Below, one piece after another: positions 28,699 through 42,200 of a DNA stretch of 64,000 nt (its first letter is position 1; the number at the start of each line of letters is the position of its first letter). This DNA comes from Trichoplax sp. H2. Its lineage: Eukaryota; Placozoa; Uniplacotomia; Trichoplacea. Below the pieces are notes generated by a model. The model ran no database searches and was not told the origin of the DNA. It saw nothing but the letters and a program-made list of their open reading frames with translations. The position numbers were made by a program, and so were the translations under genes. The stretch is taken from assembly GCA_003344405.1 (NCBI GenBank), contig NOWV01000279.1, positions 1 to 64,000 on the forward strand. The letters run 5' to 3'.

Positions 28699-31600
28699 AT
28701 GGATAAATCCAGTAAACGAACAGCATCTGGACTACGAGTTTATAAAATTGTCTTATTAGGAGAAGGTGGAGTAGGAAAATCAGGTAACGTCGATTTCCAT
28801 ACGAATTATAATTATCACCGAATCTCGTCATGTGGTGCATTAATTGAAGTATTTGCATTTTTTTTAACATTCTCTTCGTTTATAGTGATAATCTACTTTT
28901 AAAATCTTAATCTAATATAGTTATATACGAATCATCAGGTTATCGTTACTACATCGGCTATAACCAATTAAGGATTGACTTCTTTAGTTTGGCTCTTTAA
29001 CATGTTCATTTTTATAATTTTAGATACTTTATTGCAGTTTTGTAGAATACAACATTGATATTCATCTAATCGTCATTCTATTTTATATTCCGGCTATTTA
29101 ATTTAAAATTCTCAACTTATTAAGTCGAAACACAATTGCCATTGTCGATATGCTTCATTTCTACATTAAAAAGCCTCCGAGATCAACTTTTAAATGGAAC
29201 GAAAACCTATTAATTCTGCTGTAGAAAGGATTGATGAAGCAATTGCCATCATCTTCAAACTTTTGCTAGAGGCTTCTTCAAACCTGTTGCTCTTCTTATC
29301 GATTATTAATTATGAAGCACATAATCGATTTCATCCTCCATTCTACAGACCAAAGTAGCGGCAATGACCATTACAATCTAACATTTAAAATCTATGAGTT
29401 GAAATGGCAGTGCCACCGTAGTAATTGTATGGCAAAATGGGGCTGTACTAACTGTAAAACAACGTTACATTTAGATGCCCTTCCTATACTGTACACTTAC
29501 GTCGATAGTATCCTACAATGAAAACCGATTTAACACGTATTGTAGTGATATTGATCAAATAAATCATTCAAGATATAGATTATTCCATTAGAATTATTCA
29601 TCATCGTCATTATTTAATAAACTTATATGGCGGCTCAATAAATGCTTGTGTTAAGCAAACGGAGTAATTATTGATGAATGAACGTTAGGGACCGCATAAA
29701 AAAGGACCGAGAGCACGTCGTAAAATTTATTAATGAAAATAAAATTTCGTTTTCCTATAGCTTGTGAGTAAGCTATCACTTGTTAATCGAACTACTATCA
29801 TTTCATCTTGCTTCTTATTATTGCTAATATCTTAGTTTTTAATCGATCTAGAGCACTTTCATGCTACTTATTTTAGTATGATTTCTTCATACAACACGTA
29901 GTCAGGAATAGACGTGAAACAGCAGTATTTTTTGTTGCCATATCCTATTTTTGAGTCCATACAGGGAGTAATTAATTCAGTATTCATTTTCATCTATTAG
30001 TGACAGTTAGCACTTAGCAGTAATATCATCAATTTCCTCTGCTACTATGATTAAAATCGTTCTGATTCATGCTGTGTAGTCCATCACACCATATCTATCA
30101 GTATAACATATCTTTGCCGGGTATATATAAATATTTGATTACAAATTCTAGGGAAATGTAACTGTTTGATATTCGAAATCAGAATGTGTTTACTAACCCA
30201 AGTAATATACAAATATCCATGATCAAGATAGGGGTGTATTTTATCAATGTCAATTTGATCAACGTTCAAATTTTGAAATATTATAAACGAGCTTCTGGCC
30301 TTTTTATAAGATTCGACAACGACTTAGGTGTAGCTATCGTTCAGGTTACTACTGTTAAATTCGAAATTCTGTTTCTTGATAGCTATGTCGAAGTCAGATG
30401 CACTTTTCATGTATCTTCTTAGTGGATTGATCAGCTGCACTGTTGATGTCAAAGTCCCATCGTAAATAATCCACGGTATTAGTAATCTATACTGTTATTT
30501 CCACGCTATATCATGCTAGTAACTCTACCGGAAAGAGCCTCTATTAAATAAAAGCCAGAAACGATCTCATATTTCACTTACTCTAGAATCATGCTTATTG
30601 CCGTCTATAATGAAATGAAACAGATCTACACTTTAAAAACGGTAACATGATTTATTATTATCTTTTTTTCTTTTAATATCAGTCTCTTTTCACAAATAGG
30701 TTGTATAGATGAATTAGAACGGAATATAATCATGTACCTTTTTTCAAGCTAAATCTAATTTTATACTTTAATATCTAAACATGCCAACGTATAGTTACCA
30801 TAATTTCCTATTAATAGCAATATCATTTCTAGCGAGAAGTTCTACTAATTAATTAGAATAATTGATAACTTCCTCTGATCATAATCTATGTCTTGCTTCT
30901 AGCTGTTACATTGCAATTTGTCAACCATAGTTTCGTCGAACACCATGATCCCACTATAGGTAAATGATATTGTGATAATTGACTACAGGCTCAAACGGTA
31001 AAGTTATCTAAGCCAGAGATTGGTCTAATAGTATGATTCTTTGTATTTAGAGAACTATCCGTCAACTAAAACGTAAATATTTTCTTCTGCTAATATTGAT
31101 CAATACTGTATGTCATAAATAGAGGACGCATACCAACAACAAGCTGTGATTGATGGTGAAGCTGGTTTACTTGATATCTTGGATACAGCTGGACAGGTTG
31201 ATTGTCAAATAATCTAATTCTGTAGGATAAAATTTCGTCATGGAGTGTTCATTTTAATAATTTAGCTCGATTGTATAGAAAAACTTTAACTGAGCTTGAT
31301 ATATCATTTCTATATTATTTTTCAATTTAGGAAGAATTTACATCTATGAGAGAGCAGTATATGCGTGGTGGCGAAGGTTTTATCTTGGTTTATTCTATCA
31401 CAGATAGAAGAAGCTTTGAAGAAATTTCCAATTATATCACTCATATCGAACGAGTAAGAAATTGTAACGATACACCAATTGTTATTGTGGGCAATAAGTC
31501 TGATTTAGAACATCAAAGAGTAGTTAGTACAACTGATGGCCAGACTTTAGCACGGCAGCATAATTGCTCATTTTGGGAAACATCAGCAGCCTTGCGCCAA

Positions 31601-31738
31601 TTTATTGACGAATCATTTCACGGCATCGTTAGAAAAATACGTGAAAAGGAAAAAATTACAGCAGCAAATGATAAAAGTAAGAAAAAAAGTAGTAAAGCCA
31701 ATGCTGTCAAACGGCTGTTTAGTAAGCATAAGAAATAA
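28699..31738 (+). CDS. RIT: RIT/Ric-type Ras small GTPase (4 exons)
   Basis: GTP-driven signalling switch of the Ras family. Exons: 28699-28783, 30903-30959, 31123-31196, 31331-31738; 207 aa. G1 is GEGGVGKS (residues 21-28), the effector loop is HDPTIEDAY (43-51), G3 is DILDTAGQ ending at Gln72, G4 is NKSD and G5 is ETSA. HDPTIEDAY, the phrase [10 protein letters not shown] and the C-terminal [10 protein letters not shown] are hallmarks of the RIT1/RIT2/Ric branch. The protein ends in a Lys-rich tail without a CAAX box, so membrane binding is probably electrostatic, as known for RIT. Residue 22 is Glu where RIT1 and Ras have Ala. The gene faces INTS3 tail to tail. Confidence 0.95.
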
Positions 31739-34217
31739 GTCATCACCAACGAAACAATGCTTATAGCACGCTAAAGATGACGAGGATCTCATTTATGTCC
31801 ATATGTAATCGATTGAAATATTAGAAATACTAAAAAATAATTAGATATAAATCATTTTTAGTGTCTTTTTAACATCGAATCGCTTTGTTATTCCCTAATC
31901 CATGTTGTACAAAGTCAGAACACTTTTTTGCACTCGTGCTATGTAGTTTTAGACTAATCGTATTTAATATATTACTCTCTTTTAAACAGTGATTTTGGCT
32001 ACCAAAGAATAGCTAGTTTAGAAGAGTTGTAAATTAAATTTATGCGAGAATGATAATCATAATTATGTTCCTTGTTTATTGAAAATTCTCCAAGCTACCA
32101 TCAAGCACTTATGATGTGTCAACATCATAATATATTGTCGCTAATGCTAGGCGATTATATTTAATATTTTTTATTTTGCTTCAAAGGGCTAGTAATCAAT
32201 CTTTACATCGTGATGAATATTGCTAGAGAAATTTCCTATCTATTGTTTGATGATTATTGCTTGTTTATAGTACATCAGGGTATCTAACAGCATGTAGCTC
32301 GAATAAATTGCAGATGTAGACTAGTATTTTTACCATTTTTTTACTAGTATTAGCACGTAGAATTTTTGTAATATGGTTTTTTATTAATGGTATCAGCACA
32401 CTTAAATTTTTAACTTTATTGAATTTAAACTCAGCTCAGGATATTGATGGTAAAATAGTAGTTAGCACAATGGTATTGTGATAATGGAAGGATTCATGAA
32501 TAATATATAGTAAATAGCGGTGATGCTGATTATCGTCCATCACCTTGTAGTTAAATTTTATTAGTAGAAGCTTGAATTGATCTTTCATCATGCTTTAACT
32601 TCAATTTAAATTAATGATCATCTCGCTTTGTAGCTATTTGAATGGTCTCTTTAGCATTTTAATTAAAAATTTGCAAACAAACCAACTGATATGACCGATT
32701 AAACGTATTGCAGATAGCTCATAATATGATCCATACAGAATCTAAAATCTATAAAAAATCGATCCTTCATTGTTTATTACGATGCAGTCAAATTTTTAGA
32801 TGCTATAGGTGTACCTTCTACCCTTAAATTTAAAACAGTAATAAGAAGTACCATTTGACAACCTTCTTTGTCAATGTAAGATCGCCCTGCAGCGTAATGG
32901 ATATTTAAAATCTAGCAGGAGTAAGTTACAAAGGCTGATTACCATACAAACTTTCGCAATTAATTCAATTTCTTAAAACTCATGACTGTTAAAGCTAGCA
33001 CGAAAGTTTGTAAATGCTTACATCAGTATATTGACAAATCATGAGATTATTAATATACGAGTATTAACGGATTATACAGTACTGCAACGGCAACTGCAAC
33101 TACGTGATAAGATGAAACAATCTAATTAATTAGGTACCAGGAACGTCTGAATTATTCTCCTAGAAGTCCGTGTTAAGTGCTAGCAGGTTATACTATTCAA
33201 TAAAGACCGAAATCGATATTTGTAAGGGTTCATTCCATTATGCAGTAAGAATAACTGACGATGTACATATGAATGATTATAATTATAAGTATACTGTAAC
33301 CCACTAATAGCTCGTGTCTCGTAAAAAAATTAGATCGAATCATTAAGCATATCATACAGAAATTCCTTTAACGTCAATTTCTATATTAGCAAATTGCGTA
33401 ATAGCTAGCTCTAATCAAAAGAAAAAGTAGATCAGATCAGACTTGACTAATTAAAAAACTCGAATATTAATGACAGCATTTTCCAAGAAATCTTTAATAA
33501 TTATATACAAACCAGCAAAATCAAACTTTATTTGCTGTTGTAGTGTGGTAATATTGATATCAAACAAAGAAAGACATATGGAATTGAAATATATTTTTAA
33601 TAACATTAATCAGGGAATGCTGATAAATTATATCATATCCAAAAAAAAATTTCGATAATTAACGATCTTCATTAGTTCTTGTTGACCAAGAATGAGATTG
33701 AAATTTTTACAGAAGCAACGAAATATACACAAGAAATACAATCTTTACCACAGCAATACTTTAACACAAGTATTACACATTTTATACGGTTAAAGTATGA
33801 TATGATGGAGTAACAAAGGAAACATACAAGATGTTTATCAATCAAACTTTGGTTTTAATGATACGATAAATTTAATTACGCCTTATAACTCTTTCAGTAA
33901 ATGCATACAATATACAGCTTGGTAGTATTTAAGTCACAAAGGCATGATAATAAATTTTCAGCAGTTGCGACACGAGCATGATATTCTAGAAAAGCATACG
34001 AACACTAATTTTGATTTCCATTGTACGCTATCTAAAGATAGAAATTTAGCATACCAGTATCATTCTTATCCTGTTATATATATTTAAACTAAGTCTGGAA
34101 ATTTTGTCTGTACATTAATCATATTCGGAAGTTATAATTCACAATTCCTACGAGCAAAGATTCATAATTCTTGTTGGATACATCACTGTACAGAATAAGT
34201 TATCATCAATAAGCCGG
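31739..34217. other. Intergenic between convergent RIT and INTS3
   Basis: About 2.5 kb, very AT-rich, holding the 3' UTRs of two convergent genes. No coding exon seen; the frame at 33470-33658 looks like chance. I cannot place either poly(A) site. Confidence 0.55.
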
Positions 34218-37200
34218 TTATGACGATACATCTTCTCTTCTTTTCTTTGCTTCCCGAATTTTAGACTACAGTTAAAACCGATAGTATTACTAATAAAGCA
34301 AGTGCATAGATATAATACACACTTAACAAACCTTCGGCGATTCCTTTACAAAGAGGACCTCATCATCATCGTCATCTCCATGTTTTCTCTTTCCAGATCC
34401 AGTGTCACCATCATCAAAGTTAAAATCGCCATTAACAATACTTCGTAAAGTATCAAAATTACTAAATATAGCTTCGCTACTTAGAGCTCTCAAAGCTGGT
34501 CGCAGTTTCCGCTCGTGTGAGGCAACACATTTACTGTTGTGACTACAGATATTATTTAAATATCGTAAAACTAATTCTTTACTGGATGGCAATATATTTC
34601 GTGAAATCGATTTTCTGGAAATGTTAAAAATTAGTTAATAGGAAGTTAAGCGAATTTGAAACCGTAATTACATCACTATTACTTTTCTTGTAAATTATTT
34701 AATATTTCGATAAAGCTATTTATCATTTCAGAGGGGAAATGCTTCGACCAATGGCTGAAGATACACATCAGAAATGAATTATCTCGCTTCGCTGTTGAGA
34801 TTAGTTGATCAATCAACGATGTACTTGGTCTATAATCCGGCAAAATTTAGTAATTAATTTCTCAGTAAATAATTATTGTTAATAGGGACGAGAACTAAAA
34901 TGATCAGGTACCGTATAGTCTTCATGGCAGTCACGAAACCTGTAGAAGCTTCTGGGTGATCTAAGTCCAGTGAAATCTTTAGTTAAAAGCAAGCTCTATC
35001 TTTCAGTAACACTGTCTAAATAGATACCTTCTGCTGATAGCTTCGCTAACACTGGAAAGAACACATCCGATTTTGGATCCTCTGAGTGGACAAGTTGCCA
35101 TAGTGTACTTTGCTCATAATAATCCCAATTTAAAGAATCCACTACAATAGCAAGAATTATTAATGGACAAAACCAACAAAGAGCATGGTAACATTTACTG
35201 TAATACCTAATAACTGCGGCATATTTTCGTTTCCTAGTAATTCGTACTCATTTAGTGCAATCTGCCGCGAAATTTCGAATAACTACAAAAATAATTAGAA
35301 TAACGAAAATTTTTGGATTACGATTCTATAGATATTACATAGGCCTGATAATTCAATAGAATAACACCCATCTAACCTGTATAGGGTCTACATACGATGC
35401 AACAGTCTTTATTACTTCCAATTGCCCATTAAGCGTATCCTTAAACTATTGCAACAATCATACTAATGTTGGATATTATCTTAACGTAATATCTACTCAT
35501 CGATGCTTCAAATGTTATGACAAACGTACTTGGGATAGGACACTAGGTAGGATGTAGCTAAAGACGCTGCGATCGTCTTCACCGCAAATCTAGAACGCGA
35601 CATTAGATAGTGATAAAATTATGAATTTCTTGAGTAAACATACAGTTAAATAAATGTCTGTTTACATACTCACCTTCAAGTCATACGATAAGCACTCATT
35701 TAACTTAATTTTCTCATCGAATCGCATTAAATCTTCAACGTAGTCTTTGTACATAGTTACGGAATTGTAACTAACAACAGAACGTATTAGTGCTATCAAT
35801 AACAAAAATTGAAACCTAAATAAGCATGTGGTACTTACTTAACTTTTATATAAAATAGGACCATATATCCTAGCCTTCTTTCACCGGCTTCCTTAACATA
35901 GTACAACAACTTTGAAAGAATATTCTTTTCAGTCGAATTTACGTCCAAAACGTTCCTGAAAAGTAAGTGTTATATATTCAAAGTTAATAACTGTAACGAT
36001 ACTAATTTTATTTCCAATTTTTAAAGATAAGCTTTGGTACCGTATCATTGCAAAATGAGGAGTATAAAGAGACTTTGTAACCGATCTGTCAAAACATTAT
36101 ATATAATGATTGAAATTAAATGAAAATACATCAGAAGCAACATATCGTAAACAAATCTAAATAGAGGTAGTATTAATCAATACACATACTCATCAGATTT
36201 ATCTTCGTCTAAAAGGTGACTACCGGGTCTATAATCAAGTATCAATGACTGCGCCAAATACATAGCTATTTTCTTTAAAGTCTCATTTGGTAAATGCTAC
36301 ATTCAAGAAATAAAATACGCAAGATATAGATACAATATTTAAACATGTCTCATTCGTGAACTAATAATTGGTTTTTAAGTGGTATAACTGCTATAATGTT
36401 TGATGGTAAATAACAATTTACATTATAATTAACAATCACCTGTTCAATTAATAATTGGAAAAGGGTGTCGATGATTTCACATTTTCCGGCCTTATCTCTG
36501 TTAGATTTAATAGAATACCCTCAGCGTTGACGCAAAGTACATAGATATCTAGTTTCAGTTTCTTAGCAGGTTACCTTCCTATCTGATTAAGCTCCACTAA
36601 TGACTGCAATATTTTGTCAGAAAGGCTTAACTCCTTCAATGCAAGAAAACTGCGATCATTTTCAATGCTATCCGTGTTTGTATTTTCACTATCAGCTAAA
36701 GGACTTTCTGGCATAGGTGATTCTGCTATGGGCTTAAATGTATATTTGCTACTTGGATAGTCTTGCTTTGAATCAGTATCCTAAAATTATATGTTGTCTT
36801 TAATGGTATTCAAAACCAAGAAATAATTATTTAGTAATTTGATAATCTTACATTTGGTTCATCGTCTGAATCTGAAAAACGAGCCGTATCTTCTTCGTCA
36901 TCTCCATATCCTTTGTTGCTGTCCGATAAATTCGTAGTAGTTGTTGATTTTTCTAGAGAAGACGCAGAACTATCACCAGTAGCATCTACTGGAGGTGATT
37001 CATTGCCTGATTTAACCGCAACACTTGCGGAATTAGTTACAGGTGGGGCTATAAGAGAACAAAATCAAGGAATCGTTAGCACAAACGGCGGAATGTAATC
37101 CTATCAATACTATACTAACTTGAAGCGCTTTCTGTATTGAAAAATTCAGGGAAATTATATTGTAACATCTCTTTTAATTCTTTATCAAGCTTCTGATGAT

Positions 37201-40200
37201 CAAACAATGGAGAAAGAGAGCTAAATTTAAAACGGAAGATTTTTTTAATTCAATGTTGTTGTCGTTAGCTGTGCAGCGGTCCTGGTGTTCACATATATCA
37301 CTCATTACAGAACTAATTACTAATAGAAAAATAACGAAAAATTCTTAGTAATATCAACAATTTCATGAAATCAATTTTACTTTAAAACACGTTTCTCAAC
37401 CACAAAGTGAAGCGCCTTTCGAACTGCATTTCGTATTTGAGTCTCCATTGGCTTATAAAAGCTGGTTATAATCTATCAGAAGGATAGACACTTAAAAAAA
37501 AATATTTTTGTTGTAATATTTAAAGAGAAACAGCTAATTAATCAACATACCCTACACAGGAAATCGAGTAAGGTAGCGGATATTGTGATATGAGATCTCG
37601 TAGAATGAAGCATAATCAAAATGCCTGGTTCTGCATACAAATAAGTTTCAGTTAGTCATCAGCATAGATACGGCATTTGTTATTATAGCAAATAACCTAT
37701 ATTCATAATATTTTCCTGTCCAGGTTGATAACATAGCCAATCAAAGAATAACGTTAATTTTGCGTTAGCGGATGTTGCATTATTCTATTTGCAAAAAAAT
37801 TAAACGCATTTTATTTTACTACGTATATAAAGCAAGATAAAGTTACATATAATAATGTAGATGGAAGTCTAGTGGTAGCAGTTTTTACTCGCAATCGTTG
37901 ATTGGTAAATTAAATTTTTAAAGCGGTACCTGACAACATTGTAGCAACCACCCAATCACAGCCCATCTTGGAATGATATCTGATCCCAAGATCTCGTTGG
38001 TAGGATGAATAACTCCACAAATAAAGCGGATTATATCGCATAAAAGGGCATGACTTTCCGGATTGGCTAAATACTATTTTGCAGACGTAGGAAAAGAGTT
38101 GATAAAAATTTCGAAAACAAACACATATCCGCTGACTAAGAAATTATATTAAGTAAAAGTCAATCGATTTGCTTACTTTTTTCTGAAACCAATCCTGATA
38201 TTTCTTTTGATGGCCTAACTTTACCTAGATTTCCAACATTGAAAACAGTAACCAGAGAATTAGAATTTGTTGATATATCACTGACATTAGTACAATATGC
38301 ATTTTACGTGATAAATTTTTATGCATTAACGCTAACAAACTAGTTTAATTTGGGTTACCTTCGAAGTAAGAAAGACTAGTTTATTTTCCATATCTGGAGT
38401 TATACGACTGATTAAGAACTTGCGGGAAGTACGTAATTTTAGTAAGTGCGAGATACCTAATAAAATAGAACAAAATTATAGTACTAACTATACGCTTTAT
38501 AACTCGTCGTATACATGGAGGCTCTTTATAAAACGAACAATTACCAGTAAAATGAGGACTAAGTGATCGAGGATTATGTATAATGTCTTTCCAAAGAGTA
38601 TTAAAGACAGGAATTCTAACAAATCAGGTTAAAAAATGATTCATGATCGAAAAGAAACTATAAATATCACTATCCGGTTCAAATATAGTATATATATATA
38701 TCACATCTTACTGGGCAACTGCTTGCAATAACCGTATGAGGTCGCGACCAATTTGAATGCAATCGGTAAACTATATTTGATAAATTGGAAAAATAAGGAA
38801 ACTTTGTAAAAATTCATAATAACAATGGTATTGAAGAGAATGTAGAATTACTTTTTCTCTTAGTGTAGAACAGCAAAAGTCGATTTCTCGTTGCATTAAA
38901 TGGTGCAATGGTGGCACAGAATGATCAAGTATCAGACGAAGGAACACGTATACTACGGCAGCCGTAAGAAAGTTGTAGCTAAATAGCCATGTCCTTGGAT
39001 TAAATAAATAGATATTAATTGTAAATGTTCAAATTCCATCTACCGTTTAACGCTAATCGTAGAGATATATGACTTTTACTTATGTTCTTGAAATATATTC
39101 AATAGAGCTTCGATGTAATCAATGTTGGTACGACCAACATCTCCTCCTACAGTAAAACGATATCATAAAATATTGCAAATTACGCGACAGCATGTACTGC
39201 ATGACAATGACAAAGTCGAGATATTCTTACCAATAATTTGTCTTAAGAGATAAAAGCACATCGCATCAGCTCCGGCTGCTGAAGATTTCACAAATTCAGT
39301 AAATAGCCATATAAGCTGTTTCAATGTAGAATAATATAGCATAAGGAGGGTGTAAGTCTGTGACATAATACTATTAGGAAAATTAACCTGATTCCGTGTA
39401 CGTAGCTGGAATTTAAAAAACTTTTCAACAATAAGTTGATTGAGTTTCGTAAACGCCAAGGTAAGACCATCTCGTGATAAAAGAGTTAAATCACGATACG
39501 CCTGAGTTTTAATTATAATTATTTGATAACATTTACGATTAGAATTTAATAATTTGACTTAGCGTACAATGTGCCTGTAGTTGCAAATAGGAATCTTAAA
39601 AGTGGATTTCAATTGACATTAACTTACCTTTTGCGCAGCATTTTCGTCCGTTAAAATAGTGTAAAGTAAGCCAATGGTAACATCTTCATACTCTTGTTGT
39701 CCCTTGCATACCTATGAAATGGCGATATGCTAATGAATGGTATTTTACTTTCTACTAGAGTAATTGCTTACTTATTGCATTTCTGACGTGCACTGATATA
39801 GCGATAGACAGTATATCTAGGTTAAGTTATATATATAACGAAAGACGATATTACTTCTGTTAACATTGAATTGAAAAGTAAACAACGTAGCGGTCTATAA
39901 TTAATTTATCAAGCTATCAATTAATTATTCGCATATATCTTACGTTCTGTTCCAGTAAAACATTACGGTAATCTAAGTTGAAAGTTCATATGATGTGACA
40001 CATGTACTAGATTATTAAACTATTAATTACGGTGTCAATAAACTATCATGACCCATTATTACTCTACATTAGTATAAAGCATACAAGGCTCTAAGTAGTT
40101 TAATATAAATCTTACATCTTAATTTAATTATTGTAAATTCTAGAGATCAATTTGATATCCTAATTTGTATTTAATTTAGAAATACAATTCGTATTTTACA

Positions 40201-41805
40201 TCTAATTTATTCCATACGAGTACTAATTAGTTCACATGTTATAATTCCTATGTAATGCAAAATTTTACAAATTACTAGACTGTTTATCATACATTAAAAT
40301 TATTAGTCTGCATGGCTTACCGTTGAGCTTAAACTATCATGAGCATCTCTTTCGGATAAATTATTAGTTAACGATGTCAAAAATTGATGGCTCTTTTCCC
40401 ATTTCTGAAATTATAAAGATGAAGACATTTAGCAACGCTACAATAGTAAAGATCTATCCATGGCTAGCAATAGGTCTATAACTACTTGATCCAGTTTATA
40501 AAAAATCATTGCAATATCATTAGTATTTTATATTTCAGGTCGATCATTATAGAGTAGCAACATTGTGCGCTTAAAGTCTATGTTAGGTATACACTCTTTC
40601 CTTTCTATGATTGAAATCATTTCGAAATTCTACATTTCAGGATCATTAATTACAGAGTCGAGAGATTGTAACCATTTTAGTCTATGTCATTTATCTTTTA
40701 ATTCTTTACTGCCAGCATTGATCTATTTACAAATAGTGTGTAATAACTTCAGTATTGTGCATTACAGGACAAACATTTACAGAGTCAAGACATTGTAACC
40801 TGTTAGATACAGTATGTTCTACTTCTAGACTGATGGGGAAATTTTGATTGCTTTGCATACGTTTCGATCATCGCTCTTTGTCACTGCGAATTTCAATAGC
40901 AACAAATGATGTTCGAGTTTGGCATTGCTGCTAGAACAAGGAGGAATTGAACTTTTGCACTGTAAAATTTGCGTTTTAGTTCATGCAGCATCACCGGCAT
41001 GACTTGGCCGTGACTGTTGATCTACAAATCGAACTCAATCAATGCCAATTGATTACACCTGTTACTGCTAGCACGCATTCCGATGAGGATATCTATGACA
41101 ACCTTGATCTGCAAAATGAGCCCAACTCATCAATCGATGAGTTGGGCTATTGTTTTGATAAGCAAGTTCTACCACTACAATATAGCGTGGTTGTTAAGCC
41201 ATATACAGTACGACTAATCAATCTATCATTTAATTATTGTCCATTTTTAAGTTACTGAGCATAAGGTTAAGATTACTGCCATTGCATACAAGAAAACTAG
41301 GATAAAACAGCTTACTATGGATTACAACCTACTGGTTATAGCACGCCATGTTAGGAGTGCAGCGCTAGTATGAAAGTCGTCTATTGTTGGTATGATGCTC
41401 TTGCGATACGAATGGATTGAATCCTCTATGCCATGCATACTATCCTAGATTATGATACCATGAGCGATGATACTTTACATGGATATTAATCACTGTATAG
41501 ATTGATGATTGAAGGCAGTGATAAATCAATTGGCTATCTAAACGACAACACTACAATATTCCCGTTGGACATGCACTACACGCTCAATGGGTAGTAGTCC
41601 AACGATCGCTTGTCGATGAACAACTTTGCAAATGAAATTCTACTACAGAGCAAGCATTTTCTTTGAATTGTGACGTATTTGAATAAAATTAAGAATTCTT
41701 TACTATTCATCATCTAACCTGGTCGAGTTCATCTCTTGCATCCAAGGCATTATTGATAAATAATTGGGATAACGGTCGAGTAGGAATCTCAGCAGCTGCA
41801 GCCAT
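34218..41805 (-). CDS. INTS3: Integrator complex subunit 3 (30 exons)
   Basis: Subunit of the nuclear Integrator complex (snRNA 3' processing, promoter-proximal Pol II termination) and scaffold of the SOSS single-strand DNA-binding complex. Exons in gene order: 41719-41805, 40321-40404, 39628-39711, 39388-39501, 39231-39315, 39080-39146, 38852-38993, 38712-38770, 38545-38615, 38359-38456, 38177-38224, 37930-38073, 37697-37784, 37551-37630, 37381-37472, 37120-37220, 36852-37048, 36575-36780, 36440-36497, 36190-36296, 35839-35955, 35674-35770, 35530-35589, 35377-35445, 35207-35282, 35028-35141, 34912-34960, 34683-34829, 34332-34614, 34218-34265. Phases agree throughout; 1023 aa (human about 1040). 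Matches include [81 protein letters not shown] and [10 protein letters not shown]. An acidic Ser-rich linker is followed by the C-terminal repeats and a basic tail. The start MAAAAEIP fits the family; an upstream in-frame ATG exists. Confidence 0.95.
40531..40800. repeat. Degenerate three-copy repeat in INTS3 intron 1
   Basis: Related segments begin near 40531, 40631 and 40760. They share TTCAGG or ACAGGA, then ATTAcAGAGTc-like and ACATTGTaaCC-like parts, for example TTACAGAGTCGAGAGATTGTAACC and TTACAGAGTCAAGACATTGTAACC. The spacings are about 100 and 129 bp. The copies are old and imperfect. Confidence 0.6.
41119..41148. repeat. Perfect 13-bp inverted repeat (hairpin)
   Basis: AGCCCAACTCATC is followed after only four bases (AATC) by its exact reverse complement GATGAGTTGGGCT. 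It lies in the large first intron of INTS3. A 13-bp uninterrupted stem with a short loop is unlikely by chance. Confidence 0.85.
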
Positions 41806-42200
41806 GTTGCTTTTTCCACTTGCGGGAGCTACAGTATACAGTACAACAGCGTCAACCGTGCTACAGTCCGCTATGCTCAATACGGTACTGTACACTGTAC
41901 ACTATGTCTACAATTGAATCCTATAGCGCAATCATGAAGTAGGACTGTATGTCGTGTATGGGCGACGATATAATCCTGGTTACTTATGGTTGAATTCCAG
42001 TCCGGGATTGATACAATGCCTCAAATTATTTACTACAGCACAGTATTGGATCGATACCATGGTTCGGGACACATAACTCATTACACTCTCTTTTACAGTC
42101 TTCTCCTGTCGACATACAGTGTATAGTACGGTAGAGGATGCACTGTAGGGTTCAGTACTGTACACTGTACACTGTGCCCCGAAGCCTTCCAAAAAGAAAA
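41806..42200. promoter_or_regulatory. INTS3 upstream region with palindromic TACTGTA/TACAGTA clusters
   Basis: Immediately 5' of the INTS3 start codon, at 41830-41910 and again at 42107-42175, lie runs such as GGTACTGTACACTGTACAC and GTACTGTACACTGTACACTG. They are self-complementary. Similar clusters occur upstream of CCNY and DNAJC7. A promoter role is inferred from position only. Confidence 0.35.

Noticed and set aside
34961-35027. A 34-bp intron joining INTS3 exons through [10 protein letters not shown]
   Set aside because: An intron from GTATCT (donor next to 35028) to CTTAG (acceptor next to 34960) restores the family match SAEDHPEA in phase and has a more usual length.
40983-41258. Plus-strand 91-codon frame in INTS3 intron 1
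   Set aside because: Part of it is the perfect inverted repeat at 41119-41148, and no domain or splice context is visible.
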